64,000 nucleotides of DNA from Mycolicibacterium llatzerense (GTDB taxonomy: Bacteria > Actinomycetota > Actinomycetes > Mycobacteriales > Mycobacteriaceae), in NCBI RefSeq assembly GCF_000878195.1, contig NZ_JXST01000026.1, positions 27,665 through 91,664 of the forward strand, written 5' to 3'. The translations under genes and the position numbers were made by a program. Position 1 is the first letter of the stretch. Every line of letters begins with the position of its first letter. The notes beneath the pieces were generated by a model. It ran no database searches. It was given only the letters and a program-made list of their open reading frames with translations, and was not told the origin of the DNA. This document shows, piece by piece, positions 50,862 to 60,595 of this stretch.

Positions 50862-53351
50862 TCAGCTGGCCGCTGTTGCGGGCTTGACCGGTAGCGGGGC
50901 AGGCAGCACCGCGTACAGATCCTGTTCGAACGCTGTCCTGGCCTCGGCGGCCGTGAAGGCCTCGGGAACCACCAGACCGAAGGCGTCGACGACGGTCGCG
51001 CCCAGCGTCGTCACCTTGGCCCAGGAGACGTCCACGCCCTTGCGCTCGACCACAGCGGCCAGTCGGGCAAGCAGGCCGGGCCGGTCGGCGCTACGAATCT
51101 GTACGACCAATTCGCCGGCCGACGATCCGGCGAACCACCGCACTCGGGGCGGCGCAATCGTCTGATGGCCGGGGACGGCTGCCGGAATCTCGCCGGCCCG
51201 CCGGGTCGGCGCCGGTGTTTCCGCGTCGCGCTGCTCCAGCGCGGCGATCACGTCCAGTTCACCGTCGAGCGCCAGGATGAACTGCTGACGCAGCAGTTCG
51301 GCAGCCGGCGGCGAGCCGAAATGCGGCGACACCACGAAGGTGTTGATCGCCAGCCCCTCGTGGCTGTTGACCGACGCCGAATGAACCCGCAGCGAATGCA
51401 GGGCCAGCACTCCGGCCGCCTTGGACAGCAGGCCACGCCGGTCCGGAGCGAGCATCGTGACGTTGAACAGGTGCGCGCTGTCCGCCGCGGCGAGCTCCAC
51501 GTGGACACCGCTCGGGTCGGCACGCGAAAGCAGTTGCGGATCAATGGGATCAGGATGCGGCAGGTCCTCCCCCGCCAGCACCAACCGGCACCGCCGGACC
51601 AGATCGCCGATCAGGGAGGCCTTCCAGTCGCCCCACACGCCGGGGCCGGTGGCCAGTGAATCCGCCTCGGCCAGCGCGTGCAGCAGTTCCAGTAGCAGCG
51701 GATCGCCGCCGAGCGCGTCGACCACCGCGGCAATGGTGTTGGGGTCCTGCAGGTCTCGACGAGTTGCGGTCTCCGGCAGCAGCAGGTGATAGCGCACCAT
51801 CTTGACCAGCACCTCGATATCGCCGGGCCACAGGCCCAGCCGGATGCCGATCTGGTTGGCCAGTTCAGCGCCGATCACGCTGTGATCGCCGCCCCGGCCC
51901 TTGCCGATATCGTGCAGCAGCGCGCCCAGCACCAGCAGATCAGGCCTGTCCACCCGGGTGGTGAAAGCACTTGCCCGGGAAACGGTTTCGATCAAATGGC
52001 GGTCCACTGTCCAGATGTGCACGACGTCACGCGGCGGTAGGTCGCGGATCGCACCCCACTCCGGGAACAGCCGGCCCCACAACCCGGTCCGGTCGAGTGC
52101 CTCCACGGTGGCCACCGCGCCCGGCCCGGCCGCCAGCATCACGAGCAGGTCGTTGAGCGCTTCTTTCGGCCACGGTGCCCGCAGTTCGGGTGCTGATTCG
52201 ACCAGCCGTGCCAGCGTCGACGCCGCGATGGGCAGTCCGTTGGTGGCGGCAGCCGCGGCCACTCGCAGAATCAGGCCCGGGTCACGCTGCGGCTTGGCGT
52301 CCCGGGCCAGGATGACCTCGCCGCCGAACTCCAGCACGCCCTCGTCCAGCGGACGCCGGACCGGTCGCTTGAGTGCGGCAAAGCCTCTGCGTGGCAAGGC
52401 ATTCCCCGCGGTACGCACGCCGGCGTCCACGTAGAAGCTGATGGTGCGTGCGGCATCGCTGATCATCCGCGCCAGATCGAAGCGGTCACCGATGCCCAGC
52501 GCGACGCCGACCTCGTCGGCGTACTGGGCGAGCACCATCTCGCGGCCCTTGTGGGAGACGCGATGGAGCTCGGTGCGGACGTTGAGCAGTGCGAGGTGGG
52601 CGTCACCCAAGGTGCCGATCGGCGAGGCCACCGAAGGACTCGGGTAGACGTCGGCCAATTGCGCCATGGCCAGCGCGTTGAGCAGCTGCACATCACGCAG
52701 GCCGCCACGGCCGTTCTTCAGATCCGGTTCGGCGCGGTGCGCGATCTGACCGGAACGTTCCCACCGCGCCGCGGCATGCTCGATCAGTTCGGTGAAACGA
52801 GACGTGATCCCGGTCCGCCACTGCCGCCGGGCACCGCCGACCAACAGGGACGCCAGATCGGAATCACCGGCGATGTGCCGCGCATCGAGCATGGCCAGTC
52901 CCGCAGAGACGTCACCGGCCGCGGTCTTGAGTGCCTGCGGCACGGTCCGGACGCTGTGGTCGAGGTGAATGTTGGCGTCCCACAGCGGGTACCACAGCGC
53001 CTCGGCGACCTCGGTCACGAGAGCCTGCGGTAGATCGTCGTGCAAGAGCATCAAATCCAGGTCCGAGTACGGCAGCATTTCGCGCCGGCCGAGACCACCG
53101 GTCGCCACGATGGCGAATCCACTGGTCTCGGTGATGCCGATCTCGGTTGCCTTTGCGGCAAGCCAGAATTCGTACAGATCAACCAGTGCCTCGCGCAGCG
53201 CTGCCGAATCGAGACGGCGCGCGCCGCCGGCCAGCAATTGCTCGACGGCAGCGCTCAGGTCGCTCGCCGGACGGGGTGATCCCGCTGCCGAAGCCTGCGA
53301 AACCGAAGTATCGTCGGCCCCGGCAGCGGAATCTGGTGTCTGCATGGTCAT
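50862..53351 (-). CDS. glnD: [Protein-PII] uridylyltransferase/removing enzyme GlnD
   Basis: An 829-residue bifunctional nitrogen sensor. In actinobacteria GlnD is an adenylyltransferase acting on PII. Nucleotidyltransferase motif GGLGRREMLPYSDLDLMLLH, DLKNGRGGLRDVQ, HD domain (LLVLGALLHDIGKGRGGDHS), and two ACT domains (VTMLAPDRRGLLSKAAGVLALHSL; QIRSADRPGLLARLAAVV). It is downstream of glnB (17 bp) in amt-glnB-glnD. It modifies GlnB Y51. Confidence 0.96.
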   Translation of the reverse strand: MTMQTPDSAAGADDTSVSQASAAGSPRPASDLSAAVEQLLAGGARRLDSAALREALVDLYEFWLAAKATEIGITETSGFAIVATGGLGRREMLPYSDLDLMLLHDDLPQALVTEVAEALWYPLWDANIHLDHSVRTVPQALKTAAGDVSAGLAMLDARHIAGDSDLASLLVGGARRQWRTGITSRFTELIEHAAARWERSGQIAHRAEPDLKNGRGGLRDVQLLNALAMAQLADVYPSPSVASPIGTLGDAHLALLNVRTELHRVSHKGREMVLAQYADEVGVALGIGDRFDLARMISDAARTISFYVDAGVRTAGNALPRRGFAALKRPVRRPLDEGVLEFGGEVILARDAKPQRDPGLILRVAAAAATNGLPIAASTLARLVESAPELRAPWPKEALNDLLVMLAAGPGAVATVEALDRTGLWGRLFPEWGAIRDLPPRDVVHIWTVDRHLIETVSRASAFTTRVDRPDLLVLGALLHDIGKGRGGDHSVIGAELANQIGIRLGLWPGDIEVLVKMVRYHLLLPETATRRDLQDPNTIAAVVDALGGDPLLLELLHALAEADSLATGPGVWGDWKASLIGDLVRRCRLVLAGEDLPHPDPIDPQLLSRADPSGVHVELAAADSAHLFNVTMLAPDRRGLLSKAAGVLALHSLRVHSASVNSHEGLAINTFVVSPHFGSPPAAELLRQQFILALDGELDVIAALEQRDAETPAPTRRAGEIPAAVPGHQTIAPPRVRWFAGSSAGELVVQIRSADRPGLLARLAAVVERKGVDVSWAKVTTLGATVVDAFGLVVPEAFTAAEARTAFEQDLYAVLPAPLPVKPATAAS

Positions 53352-53368
53352 CTGGTGGTCAGCCGCCG

Positions 53369-53707
53369 TCAGATGGCGTCGCTGCCCCGTTCACCCGTAC
53401 GGACTCGCACGACGGTTTCGACGGAGGTGACCCACACCTTGCCGTCACCGATCTTGCCGGTCCGCGCCGCCTGCACGATGACATCCACGACCTTGTCCAC
53501 CGATGAGTCGTCGACGATGACCTCGACCCGCACCTTGGGCACGAAGTCCACTGAATACTCAGCGCCGCGGTAGACCTCGGTGTGGCCCTTCTGCCGCCCG
53601 TAGCCCTGCACCTCGCTGACGGTCATCCCGAGGATGCCCATCTGCTCCAAGCCGGTCTTGACGTCTTCGAGCGTGAACGGCTTGACGATCGCCGTGATCA
53701 ACTTCAT
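53369..53707 (-). CDS. glnB: Nitrogen regulatory protein PII
   Basis: A 112-residue PII trimer subunit (GlnB/GlnK type) that binds ATP, ADP and 2-oxoglutarate and controls Amt. The T-loop contains Y51 (EVYRGAEYSVDF), the modification site of GlnD. MKLITAIVKPF is the family start, so the longer MEGIDQ start is rejected. It lies between amt and glnD. Confidence 0.97.
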   Translation of the reverse strand: MKLITAIVKPFTLEDVKTGLEQMGILGMTVSEVQGYGRQKGHTEVYRGAEYSVDFVPKVRVEVIVDDSSVDKVVDVIVQAARTGKIGDGKVWVTSVETVVRVRTGERGSDAI

Positions 53708-53767
53708 TTGATCAATTCCTTCCAAATAACCGCGAAACCCGTGGATGTCACCGTAAATCCTTCCCGA

Positions 53768-55087
53768 TCACGCGAATTCATAAGCGGTTTCCGCGTGTTC
53801 GGCCTCGTCGATACCCGTGGCCTCGTCCTCGCGGTCGAGGCGCAGGCCGATGGTGTACTTGACGATCAAGGCCAAGATAGCGGTAACGATCGCCGAGTAG
53901 CCAAGCACCGCGAACGCACCGACAGCCTGGCGCCACAGCTGGTCGAACCCGCCGCCGTAGAACAGACCTGCGACAGCCGCCGGAGCCTCCTTGGTGGCCA
54001 CCAGGCCGACCATCAGGGTGCCGAACAGACCACCGACGAGGTGCACGCCCACAACGTCGAGCGCGTCGTCGAAGCCGAACTTGAACTTCAGGCCGACCGC
54101 CAGCGCACAGACCACACCGGCGCCCGCACCGATCGCCAGCGCACCGATGACGTTGACCGACGAGCAGGACGGGGTGATGGCCACCAGGCCGGCCACGATG
54201 CCCGACGCCGCACCCAGGGAGGTGGCGTGACCGTCGCGAATCTTTTCTGTCAGCAGCCAGAACAGCATCGCGGCTGCGGTCGCCACCGTGGTGGTGATGA
54301 ACGTCGACGCGGCGACGCCGTCAGAGGTCAGTGCCGAACCGGCGTTGAAGCCGTACCAACCGAACCACAGCAGGCCTGCGCCGAGCATGACGAACGGCAG
54401 GTTGTGCGGCCGCATCGGAGTGGTGGGCCATCCGGCGCGCTTGCCGAGGATGATGGCCAGCACCAGGCCCGCGGTACCGGAGTTGATGTGCACCGCGGTA
54501 CCACCGGCGAAGTCGATTGCCTTGAGGTGGTTGGCGATCCAGCCACCGTGCGTGGCCGTGACGCCGTCGAAGGCGAACACCCAGTGCGCGACCGGGAAGT
54601 AGACGAACGTGGCCCACAGCCCCGCGAACAGCAGCCAGCCACCGAACTTGAGGCGGTCAGCGACGGCACCCGAGATCAGTGCGACGGTGATGATGGCGAA
54701 CATCAACTGGAACGCCACGAACACCAACTGCGGGATGGTCCCGGCGAGCGGAATCTGCACTGCCGCAGTGGTTCCCGCAGGCAGGTGCGAAACCAGCGAG
54801 TTGCCGCCGATCAGGCCCTTGAGTCCCCAGTACTGCGAGGGATCCCCGACGATGCTCCATTTGTCATTGCCGAATGCCATCGAGTAGCCGAACAGCACCC
54901 ACAACACGGTGACGACACCCATGGCACTGACGCTCATCATGATCATGTTGAGCACGCCCTTACGGCGCACCATGCCGCCGTAGAAGAACGCCAGACCCGG
55001 TGTCATCAGCAGCACTAGCGCTGAGCTCACCAGCATCCATGCTGTGTCACCGGTGTCCGGCGTGCCCAAGATCGGGAATCCATCCAC
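53768..55087 (-). CDS. amt: Ammonium transporter
   Basis: A 439-residue trimeric Amt/Mep/Rh channel with about 11 helices. The pore histidines are H200 (GGTAVHINSG) and H349 (VVGVHLVGGLFG). The N-terminus (DTAWMLVSSALVLLMTPGLAFFYGGMVRRKGVLN) is the first conserved helix pair. It is the first gene of amt-glnB-glnD, and GlnR-like boxes lie 73-141 bp upstream. Low nitrogen should induce it. Confidence 0.97.
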   Translation of the reverse strand: MDGFPILGTPDTGDTAWMLVSSALVLLMTPGLAFFYGGMVRRKGVLNMIMMSVSAMGVVTVLWVLFGYSMAFGNDKWSIVGDPSQYWGLKGLIGGNSLVSHLPAGTTAAVQIPLAGTIPQLVFVAFQLMFAIITVALISGAVADRLKFGGWLLFAGLWATFVYFPVAHWVFAFDGVTATHGGWIANHLKAIDFAGGTAVHINSGTAGLVLAIILGKRAGWPTTPMRPHNLPFVMLGAGLLWFGWYGFNAGSALTSDGVAASTFITTTVATAAAMLFWLLTEKIRDGHATSLGAASGIVAGLVAITPSCSSVNVIGALAIGAGAGVVCALAVGLKFKFGFDDALDVVGVHLVGGLFGTLMVGLVATKEAPAAVAGLFYGGGFDQLWRQAVGAFAVLGYSAIVTAILALIVKYTIGLRLDREDEATGIDEAEHAETAYEFA

Positions 55088-55159
55088 TGGCCGCTTCCTC
55101 CTTAACCCATGTCACGGGCAGATGCCAATGACCTAGGCCAGAACTTTGCGCATCGGTTG

Positions 55160-55228
55160 TTTCGCCGACGGCGCGCGGGCGTTTCGCATGTGTGAACGGA
55201 TCGACCAGTTACGTTTCGGTGCGGTTAA
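55160..55228 (-). promoter_or_regulatory. GlnR-like boxes upstream of amt
   Basis: Read on the minus strand, GAAAC occurs at 55164-55160, 55186-55182 and 55217-55213. The last two are preceded at 6-bp spacing by TTCAC and TTAAC, each fitting the GTnAC half of the GlnR consensus GTnAC-n6-GAAAC at 4 of 5 positions. The first two GAAAC are exactly 22 bp apart, the usual a-site/b-site spacing. Confidence 0.6.
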
Positions 55229-55267
55229 GGCCCTCTTCGTCAGGCGTCGCCTACCTTGTGAGGAGAT

Positions 55268-55303
55268 GAAAATGTCCCCGACACGCCGAGGTGTCGGGGA
55301 CAT
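55268..55303 (-). terminator. Strong hairpin between ftsY and amt
   Basis: The perfect 15-bp arms AAATGTCCCCGACAC (55268-55282) and GTGTCGGGGACATTT (55289-55303) flank a 6-nt loop. On the minus strand the stem is followed by a short T-run (ATTTTC). It lies 25 bp past the ftsY stop and insulates amt from smc-ftsY transcription. Confidence 0.9.
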
Positions 55304-55327
55304 TTGCGTCCTCTCGCGGCAGGTCGG

Positions 55328-56668
55328 TTACCCCAGGAGGGCGTCGACGAAGGCGGCCGGTTCGAAGGGCGCCAAGTCGTCCGGCCCCTCGCCGAGCCCG
55401 ACGAGTTTGACCGGCACCCCGAGCTCCTGCTGCACCCGGAACACGATGCCACCCTTGGCGGTGCCATCGAGCTTGGTGAGCACCACGCCGGTGATGTCGA
55501 CCACCTCGGCGAAGACGCGGGCCTGCGGCAGGCTGTTCTGACCGATGGTGGCGTCGAGCACCAGCAGCACCTCGTCGACCTTGGCGCGCTTCTCGACGAC
55601 GCGCTTGACCTTGCCCAGCTCGTCCATCAGGCCGGTCTTGGTGTGCAGCCGGCCCGCGGTGTCGACCACGACGACGTCAGCCCCCGCCGCGACGCCCTTG
55701 TCGACGGCGTCGAACGCCACCGAGGCCGGATCCGCGCCCTCGGGTCCGCGCACGGTGTCGGCACCGACGCGCGAGCCCCAGCTCTGCAACTGATCGGCGG
55801 CCGCGGCGCGGAAGGTGTCGGCCGCGCCCAGCACGACGCGGCGGCCGTCGGCGACCAGCACGCGGGCCAGCTTGCCGACGGTGGTGGTCTTGCCGGCTCC
55901 GTTGACCCCGACCACCAACAGCACCGACGGCTTGTCGGCGTGCGGCAGCGCCTTGATCGACCGGTCCAGGTCGGTCCGCAGTTCGTTGATCAACACCTCA
56001 CGCAGTACCGCTCGGACATCGGCCTCGGTGCGCACGTTGGCCTCGGCCATCCGGCTGCGCAGCGCGGTGACGACCGACGCGGTGGTGACCGGACCCAGAT
56101 CGGCGATCAGCAGGGTGTCTTCGATGGACTCCCAGGCGTCCTCATCCAGGTCACCGCCGCCCAGCAGGCCCAGCATGCTGCGGCCCAGGGTGGTCTGCGA
56201 CTTGGCCAGGCGGCCGCGCAGCCGCTCCAACCGGCCTGCGGTGGGGGCGATCTCGTCGCGCGGGGCGGCCTCGGGTGCCGGCTCCGGCTCGGGCGCTGCC
56301 TCGGGTTCCGGCTCCGGCTCTGCCTCGGGTTCCGGCGCCGCGGTCGGCTCAGGTGCCACCACGACGTCGGGTTCCGGCTCGGCCACGACTTCGGGCTCGG
56401 GCAGCTGGACATCGGCGATGGTGCGTTTGCGCGAGTCACGCGGGATCTCAGCGTCGTCGCCGACGGTCGGCAGCTTCTCCGCGGTGTCTGAACTGCTGAA
56501 CGTGATGCCCGACGACGCCGTGTAGCCGCCGGAGCGATCCAGCTTGGGGGTCTCCTCCGGCGCGGACAGCGAGATGCGGCTGCGCCGGTAGCGGACGAAT
56601 CCGACGACGAGGGCGGTGACAACGAGAACTGCGACGACCGCTATCGCGATCCAGAGACCTTCCGACAC
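55328..56668 (-). CDS. ftsY: Signal recognition particle receptor FtsY
   Basis: A 446-residue SRP receptor GTPase. The N-terminal membrane helix (LWIAIAVVAVLVVTALVVGFVRYRRSR) is followed by a Pro/Glu-rich acidic linker (about 90-150) and the NG domain with GVNGAGKTTT, DTAGRLHTK and TKLDGTAKGG. It works with Ffh, whose gene is 7 kb away. It is 12 bp downstream of smc. Confidence 0.97.
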   Translation of the reverse strand: MSEGLWIAIAVVAVLVVTALVVGFVRYRRSRISLSAPEETPKLDRSGGYTASSGITFSSSDTAEKLPTVGDDAEIPRDSRKRTIADVQLPEPEVVAEPEPDVVVAPEPTAAPEPEAEPEPEPEAAPEPEPAPEAAPRDEIAPTAGRLERLRGRLAKSQTTLGRSMLGLLGGGDLDEDAWESIEDTLLIADLGPVTTASVVTALRSRMAEANVRTEADVRAVLREVLINELRTDLDRSIKALPHADKPSVLLVVGVNGAGKTTTVGKLARVLVADGRRVVLGAADTFRAAAADQLQSWGSRVGADTVRGPEGADPASVAFDAVDKGVAAGADVVVVDTAGRLHTKTGLMDELGKVKRVVEKRAKVDEVLLVLDATIGQNSLPQARVFAEVVDITGVVLTKLDGTAKGGIVFRVQQELGVPVKLVGLGEGPDDLAPFEPAAFVDALLG

Positions 56669-56680
56669 GCGAACATTGTG

Positions 56681-59600
56681 TCAGGTGCTTGAGACCAGCT
56701 CCTGGCCGCGCATGCGCTGCGAGATCACCTGCGTGATGCCGTCGCCCTGCATGGTGACGCCGTACAGCGCGTCGGCGACCTCCATGGTCGGCTTCTGGTG
56801 CGTGATGACGATCAGCTGCGACTTCTCCCGCAGCTGTTCGAACAGGCTGATCAGCCGGCGCAGGTTCACGTCGTCGAGCGCGGCCTCGACCTCGTCCATG
56901 ACGTAGAAGGGCGACGGGCGAGCGCGGAAGATCGCCACCAGCATCGCCACCGCGGTCAGCGACTTCTCGCCACCGGACAGCAGAGACAACCGCTTGACCT
57001 TCTTGCCCGGCGGCCGGGCTTCGACCTCGATGCCCGTGGTGAGCATGTCACCGGGGTTGGTCAGCAGCAGCCGGCCCTCGCCACCGGGGAACAGCGTCGA
57101 GAACACCTGGGAGAACTCCGCCTCCACATCGGCGTAGGCCTCCGTGAACACCCGCAGGATGCGCTCGTCGACGTCGGCGATGACGTCCATCAGGTCCTTG
57201 CGGGCACCCTTGACGTCCTCCAGCTGGGTGGACAGGAAGTTGTAGCGCTCCTCGAGCGCCGCGAACTCCTCCAGTGCCAAGGGATTCACCCGGCCGAGCT
57301 CGGCAAGTTCCTTCTCGGCCTTCTTCGCGCGCCGCTCCTGGGTGGGCCGGTCGAACGCCATCGGGGCGGGTGCGGTGACCTGCTCGCCGCGTTCCTTGGC
57401 CTGCTCGTATTCGGCCATCTCGAGTTCGGTCGGCGGCAGCGGCACGTCTGGTCCGTACTCGGCGACCAGATCGGCCACCGCCATGCCGAACTGCTCCAGC
57501 GCCTGTTGCTCGAGTTGCTCGATACGAAGGGCCGCTTGCGCTTTCGCGACCTCGTCGCGGTGCAGCGACTCAGTCAGTGCACTGGCCCGGGCGCTGAGTT
57601 CAGACACTTCTGCCCGGACCCGCGTCAGTCCTTCCGAGCGCTGAGCCCGTTCAGTGGCCAGTTCGTCGCGCTTACGCGCCGCGAGAGTCACTGTGGCAGC
57701 CAGCTTTTCGGCCACCAACCGGCCGGAGTCGGCGACCGCGGCCGCGACCTTCGCCGCGTTCTCCCGAGCTTCGCGGGCTCGAGCCGCCCGCACCCGGGCT
57801 TCCCGCTCGGCGGCCGCGGCCCGGCGCAACGAATCCGCCCGTCCGCGAACGGCGTTCGCCCGTTCCTCGGCGGTACGCACCGTCAGGCGGGCCTCGACCT
57901 CGACTGCTCGCGCCTCTTCGGCGGCCGCCGTCGTCTCGGACCGGTCGACGTGCTCGACGTCGAACATCGGCTCCTGCTGGGCATTGTGGAAGCGGTCTTC
58001 CAGCTCGGCCAGCTCGGCCAGCGTGCGGCTGCGCCCGGCCTCGAGCTCGTCGCGCTGCCGGGTCAGCTGCTGCCATTCCGCGTCAGCGGTCCGGGCCACA
58101 TGACCGAGCCGACCCAGCTGTTCGTAGATCGCCGAGATGGCGGCGTCGGATTCGTGCAACGCCGCCAGCGCGTGTTCGACCGAATCCCGCCGGGACGACT
58201 GTTCGGCGAGGGCGCCCGACAGCGCGGCGGCGTATTCGACGGTCTGGCGCTCCGCGTCGATCAACGCGGACTGGGCCTTGTCGATCTCCGCGGTGATCTC
58301 CAGCGCGCTGGGTTTGCGATCGGATCCGCCGCTGATCCAGCCGGCACCCACGAGGTCACCGTCTGCAGTGACCGCCTGCAACTCCGGACGCGCCGCCACC
58401 AGGTCCAGTGCGGCCTGCAACTCACCGACCACAACGACCCGGGCCAGCATGGCGGTCATCGCGCCTATCAGCCGCGTCGGTACTTCGACCAAATCCAGCG
58501 CCCACTGCGCACCAGACGGCAATTCCCCACGCGGCGAAGCGGTTTCGCCGGGCCAGTCGCCCAGCACGATTGCCGCCCGGCCGCCGTCGCCTTTCTTCAG
58601 CGCGTCGACCGCGGACCGAGCCGCGTCGAAACTCTCCGCCGCCAGCGCGTCGGCGGCGGCGCCCAACACCGCTGCGATCGCCGTCTCATGCCCCGACCGC
58701 ACCCGCAGCAGTTCCGCAATCGAACCGAAAAGCCCTGCGCCATCATGGTTTTCCTGCAGCCATGCCGAACCGTCTTTGAGGTCCAGCGTGACAGACAGCG
58801 CCTCGATCCGGGCCCGCAGCGAAGCCACTTGCCGTTCTGCGGCCCGCTCTGCGGCCTGCAGTTCGTCGACCCGTTCGTCGGCCTGACGCAGCGCGGTCGT
58901 GGTGCGGTGGTGATGCTCGTCCAGACCGACTTCGCCGGCGTCCAGCTCACCGACCTGCCCCTGCACGGTTTCGAACTCGGCCCACGTCTGTTGCGCGCGG
59001 GCGGCCGCCTCCTCGATGCTGCCGGTCAGCCGGGCCGCGCCCTCGTCGATCGATTCGATCCGGGTGCGCATGTTGTCGACCTGACCGGAAAGCCGGGCCA
59101 ATCCTTCACGACGGTCCGCCTCGGCCCGGGCCGCGGCCATCTGGGCCCGCTCCGCGTCGGCCGCGGCGCGTTCGCATTCGGCCAGCGCGCCACGGGCGGC
59201 CTCCAGCCGGGTCCGCGATTCGGCAAGTTCGGCGAGCAGTTGTTCTTCGTGCTCGGCGACGGCTTCGGCCTCGGCGTCCAGCGCGTCCGGGTCCGGCCCG
59301 GTCGACACCTCCAGATCCGAGTCCAGCAGATTGGTCCGCTCGGTGGCGATACGCACTGTGGCGCTGACCCGTTCGGCCAGCGCGGACAACCGGAACCAGG
59401 TCTGCTGGGCAGCTTCGGCCCGACCGGACAAACCCGACACCGCGGCTTCGTGCCCGGCCAGTTCCGCGGCGGCCGCTTCCAGACGCTCGGTCACCTCGCC
59501 GTGCTCGCGACGCAGGGCGGTCTCGGTCTGGTTGGTGTCGTCGAACTCGGCCTGCCGGGTCACCAGGTCGTCGGCGGCCAGCCGCAGCCGAGCGTCACGC

Positions 59601-60265
59601 AGATCGGCCTGGATGGTCTGCGCACGGCGGGCCATCTCGGCCTGCCGGCCCAACGGTTTGAGCTGACGACGCAGTTCGGTGGTCAGGTCGGTGAGGCGGG
59701 CCAGGTTGGCCTGCATGGCGTCGAGCTTGCGGACCGCTTTTTCCTTGCGGCGCCGGTGCTTGAGCACGCCGGCGGCTTCCTCGATGAAGGCGCGACGATC
59801 CTCGGGACGCGATTCCAGAATCTCCGAGAGCTTGCCCTGGCCGACGATGACGTGCATTTCGCGGCCGATGCCGGAGTCGGACAGCAGTTCCTGCACGTCC
59901 ATGAGCCGGCAACTGCTGCCGTTGATCTCGTACTCACTGGCGCCGTCGCGGAACACGCGGCGAGTGATCGACACCTCGGCGTACTCGATCGGCAGCGCGT
60001 TGTCCGAGTTGTCGATGGTCAGGGTCACCTCGGCCCGGCCCAGTGGGGCCCGCGTCGAGGTGCCGGCAAAGATGACGTCTTCCATCTTGCCGCCGCGCAG
60101 GGTTTTGGCCCCCTGCTCGCCCATCACCCAGGTCAGGGCGTCGACGACGTTCGACTTGCCCGAACCGTTCGGCCCCACCACGCAGGTGATGCCGGGTTCG
60201 AAGCGAAGAGTCGTCGGCGACGCGAAGGACTTGAAGCCCTTCAGCGTCAGACTCTTCAGATGCAT
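56681..60265 (-). CDS. smc: Chromosome segregation protein SMC
   Basis: A 1194-residue condensin ATPase. N-terminal Walker A GPNGSGKSN in MHLKSLTLKGFKSF...; two long Ala/Arg/Glu-rich coiled coils; a hinge around residues 510-660 (AVLGAAADALAAESFDAARSAVDALKKG); C-terminal signature LSGGEKSLTAVAML and Walker B FYVMDEVEAALDD. It loops and compacts chromosomes with ScpA/ScpB, not in the window. It is transcribed with ftsY. Confidence 0.97.
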   Translation of the reverse strand: MHLKSLTLKGFKSFASPTTLRFEPGITCVVGPNGSGKSNVVDALTWVMGEQGAKTLRGGKMEDVIFAGTSTRAPLGRAEVTLTIDNSDNALPIEYAEVSITRRVFRDGASEYEINGSSCRLMDVQELLSDSGIGREMHVIVGQGKLSEILESRPEDRRAFIEEAAGVLKHRRRKEKAVRKLDAMQANLARLTDLTTELRRQLKPLGRQAEMARRAQTIQADLRDARLRLAADDLVTRQAEFDDTNQTETALRREHGEVTERLEAAAAELAGHEAAVSGLSGRAEAAQQTWFRLSALAERVSATVRIATERTNLLDSDLEVSTGPDPDALDAEAEAVAEHEEQLLAELAESRTRLEAARGALAECERAAADAERAQMAAARAEADRREGLARLSGQVDNMRTRIESIDEGAARLTGSIEEAAARAQQTWAEFETVQGQVGELDAGEVGLDEHHHRTTTALRQADERVDELQAAERAAERQVASLRARIEALSVTLDLKDGSAWLQENHDGAGLFGSIAELLRVRSGHETAIAAVLGAAADALAAESFDAARSAVDALKKGDGGRAAIVLGDWPGETASPRGELPSGAQWALDLVEVPTRLIGAMTAMLARVVVVGELQAALDLVAARPELQAVTADGDLVGAGWISGGSDRKPSALEITAEIDKAQSALIDAERQTVEYAAALSGALAEQSSRRDSVEHALAALHESDAAISAIYEQLGRLGHVARTADAEWQQLTRQRDELEAGRSRTLAELAELEDRFHNAQQEPMFDVEHVDRSETTAAAEEARAVEVEARLTVRTAEERANAVRGRADSLRRAAAAEREARVRAARAREARENAAKVAAAVADSGRLVAEKLAATVTLAARKRDELATERAQRSEGLTRVRAEVSELSARASALTESLHRDEVAKAQAALRIEQLEQQALEQFGMAVADLVAEYGPDVPLPPTELEMAEYEQAKERGEQVTAPAPMAFDRPTQERRAKKAEKELAELGRVNPLALEEFAALEERYNFLSTQLEDVKGARKDLMDVIADVDERILRVFTEAYADVEAEFSQVFSTLFPGGEGRLLLTNPGDMLTTGIEVEARPPGKKVKRLSLLSGGEKSLTAVAMLVAIFRARPSPFYVMDEVEAALDDVNLRRLISLFEQLREKSQLIVITHQKPTMEVADALYGVTMQGDGITQVISQRMRGQELVSST

Positions 60266-60316
60266 GGGGTGAAACCCTACCGTCGAGCCGGTTAAATGCA
60301 GGGGACCCCTGGGCTT

Positions 60317-60595
60317 CTATCTCTCGGAAAAACCATCGATCGGGTCACCAACCGCGGCCCAATCGTCGACGACGGTCGTCACCGTGCCCGGGGTGGTGCC
60401 ACCGCGCAGGAGGGCCAGCAGCTGTTCGCAGTCGGCGCGCGAACCCTGCGCCACGACGTGCACGCGGCCGTCCGGCTTATTGCTGGCGTAGCCGGTGAGA
60501 CCCAGCTCCAGAGCTCGGGCCCGGGTCCACCACCGGAACCCGACGCCCTGCACCTGGCCGTGCACCCAGGCCGACAGCCGGACTGCCTCGGTCAC
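60317..60595 (-). CDS. acyP: Acylphosphatase
   Basis: A 92-residue acylphosphatase that hydrolyses carboxyl-phosphate bonds. The phosphate-binding loop GQVQGVGFRWWTR holds the catalytic Arg, and GYASNKPDGRVHVVAQG the catalytic Asn. Length is typical. Its start overlaps the osmC stop by 4 bp. It lies upstream of smc (51 bp), as in M. tuberculosis. Confidence 0.95.
   Translation of the reverse strand: MTEAVRLSAWVHGQVQGVGFRWWTRARALELGLTGYASNKPDGRVHVVAQGSRADCEQLLALLRGGTTPGTVTTVVDDWAAVGDPIDGFSER

Noticed and set aside
56798..60295. 1165-codon open frame on the plus strand opposite smc
   Set aside because: It is antisense to a full-length smc with intact ATPase motifs; high GC content opens such frames, and the translation has no domain.
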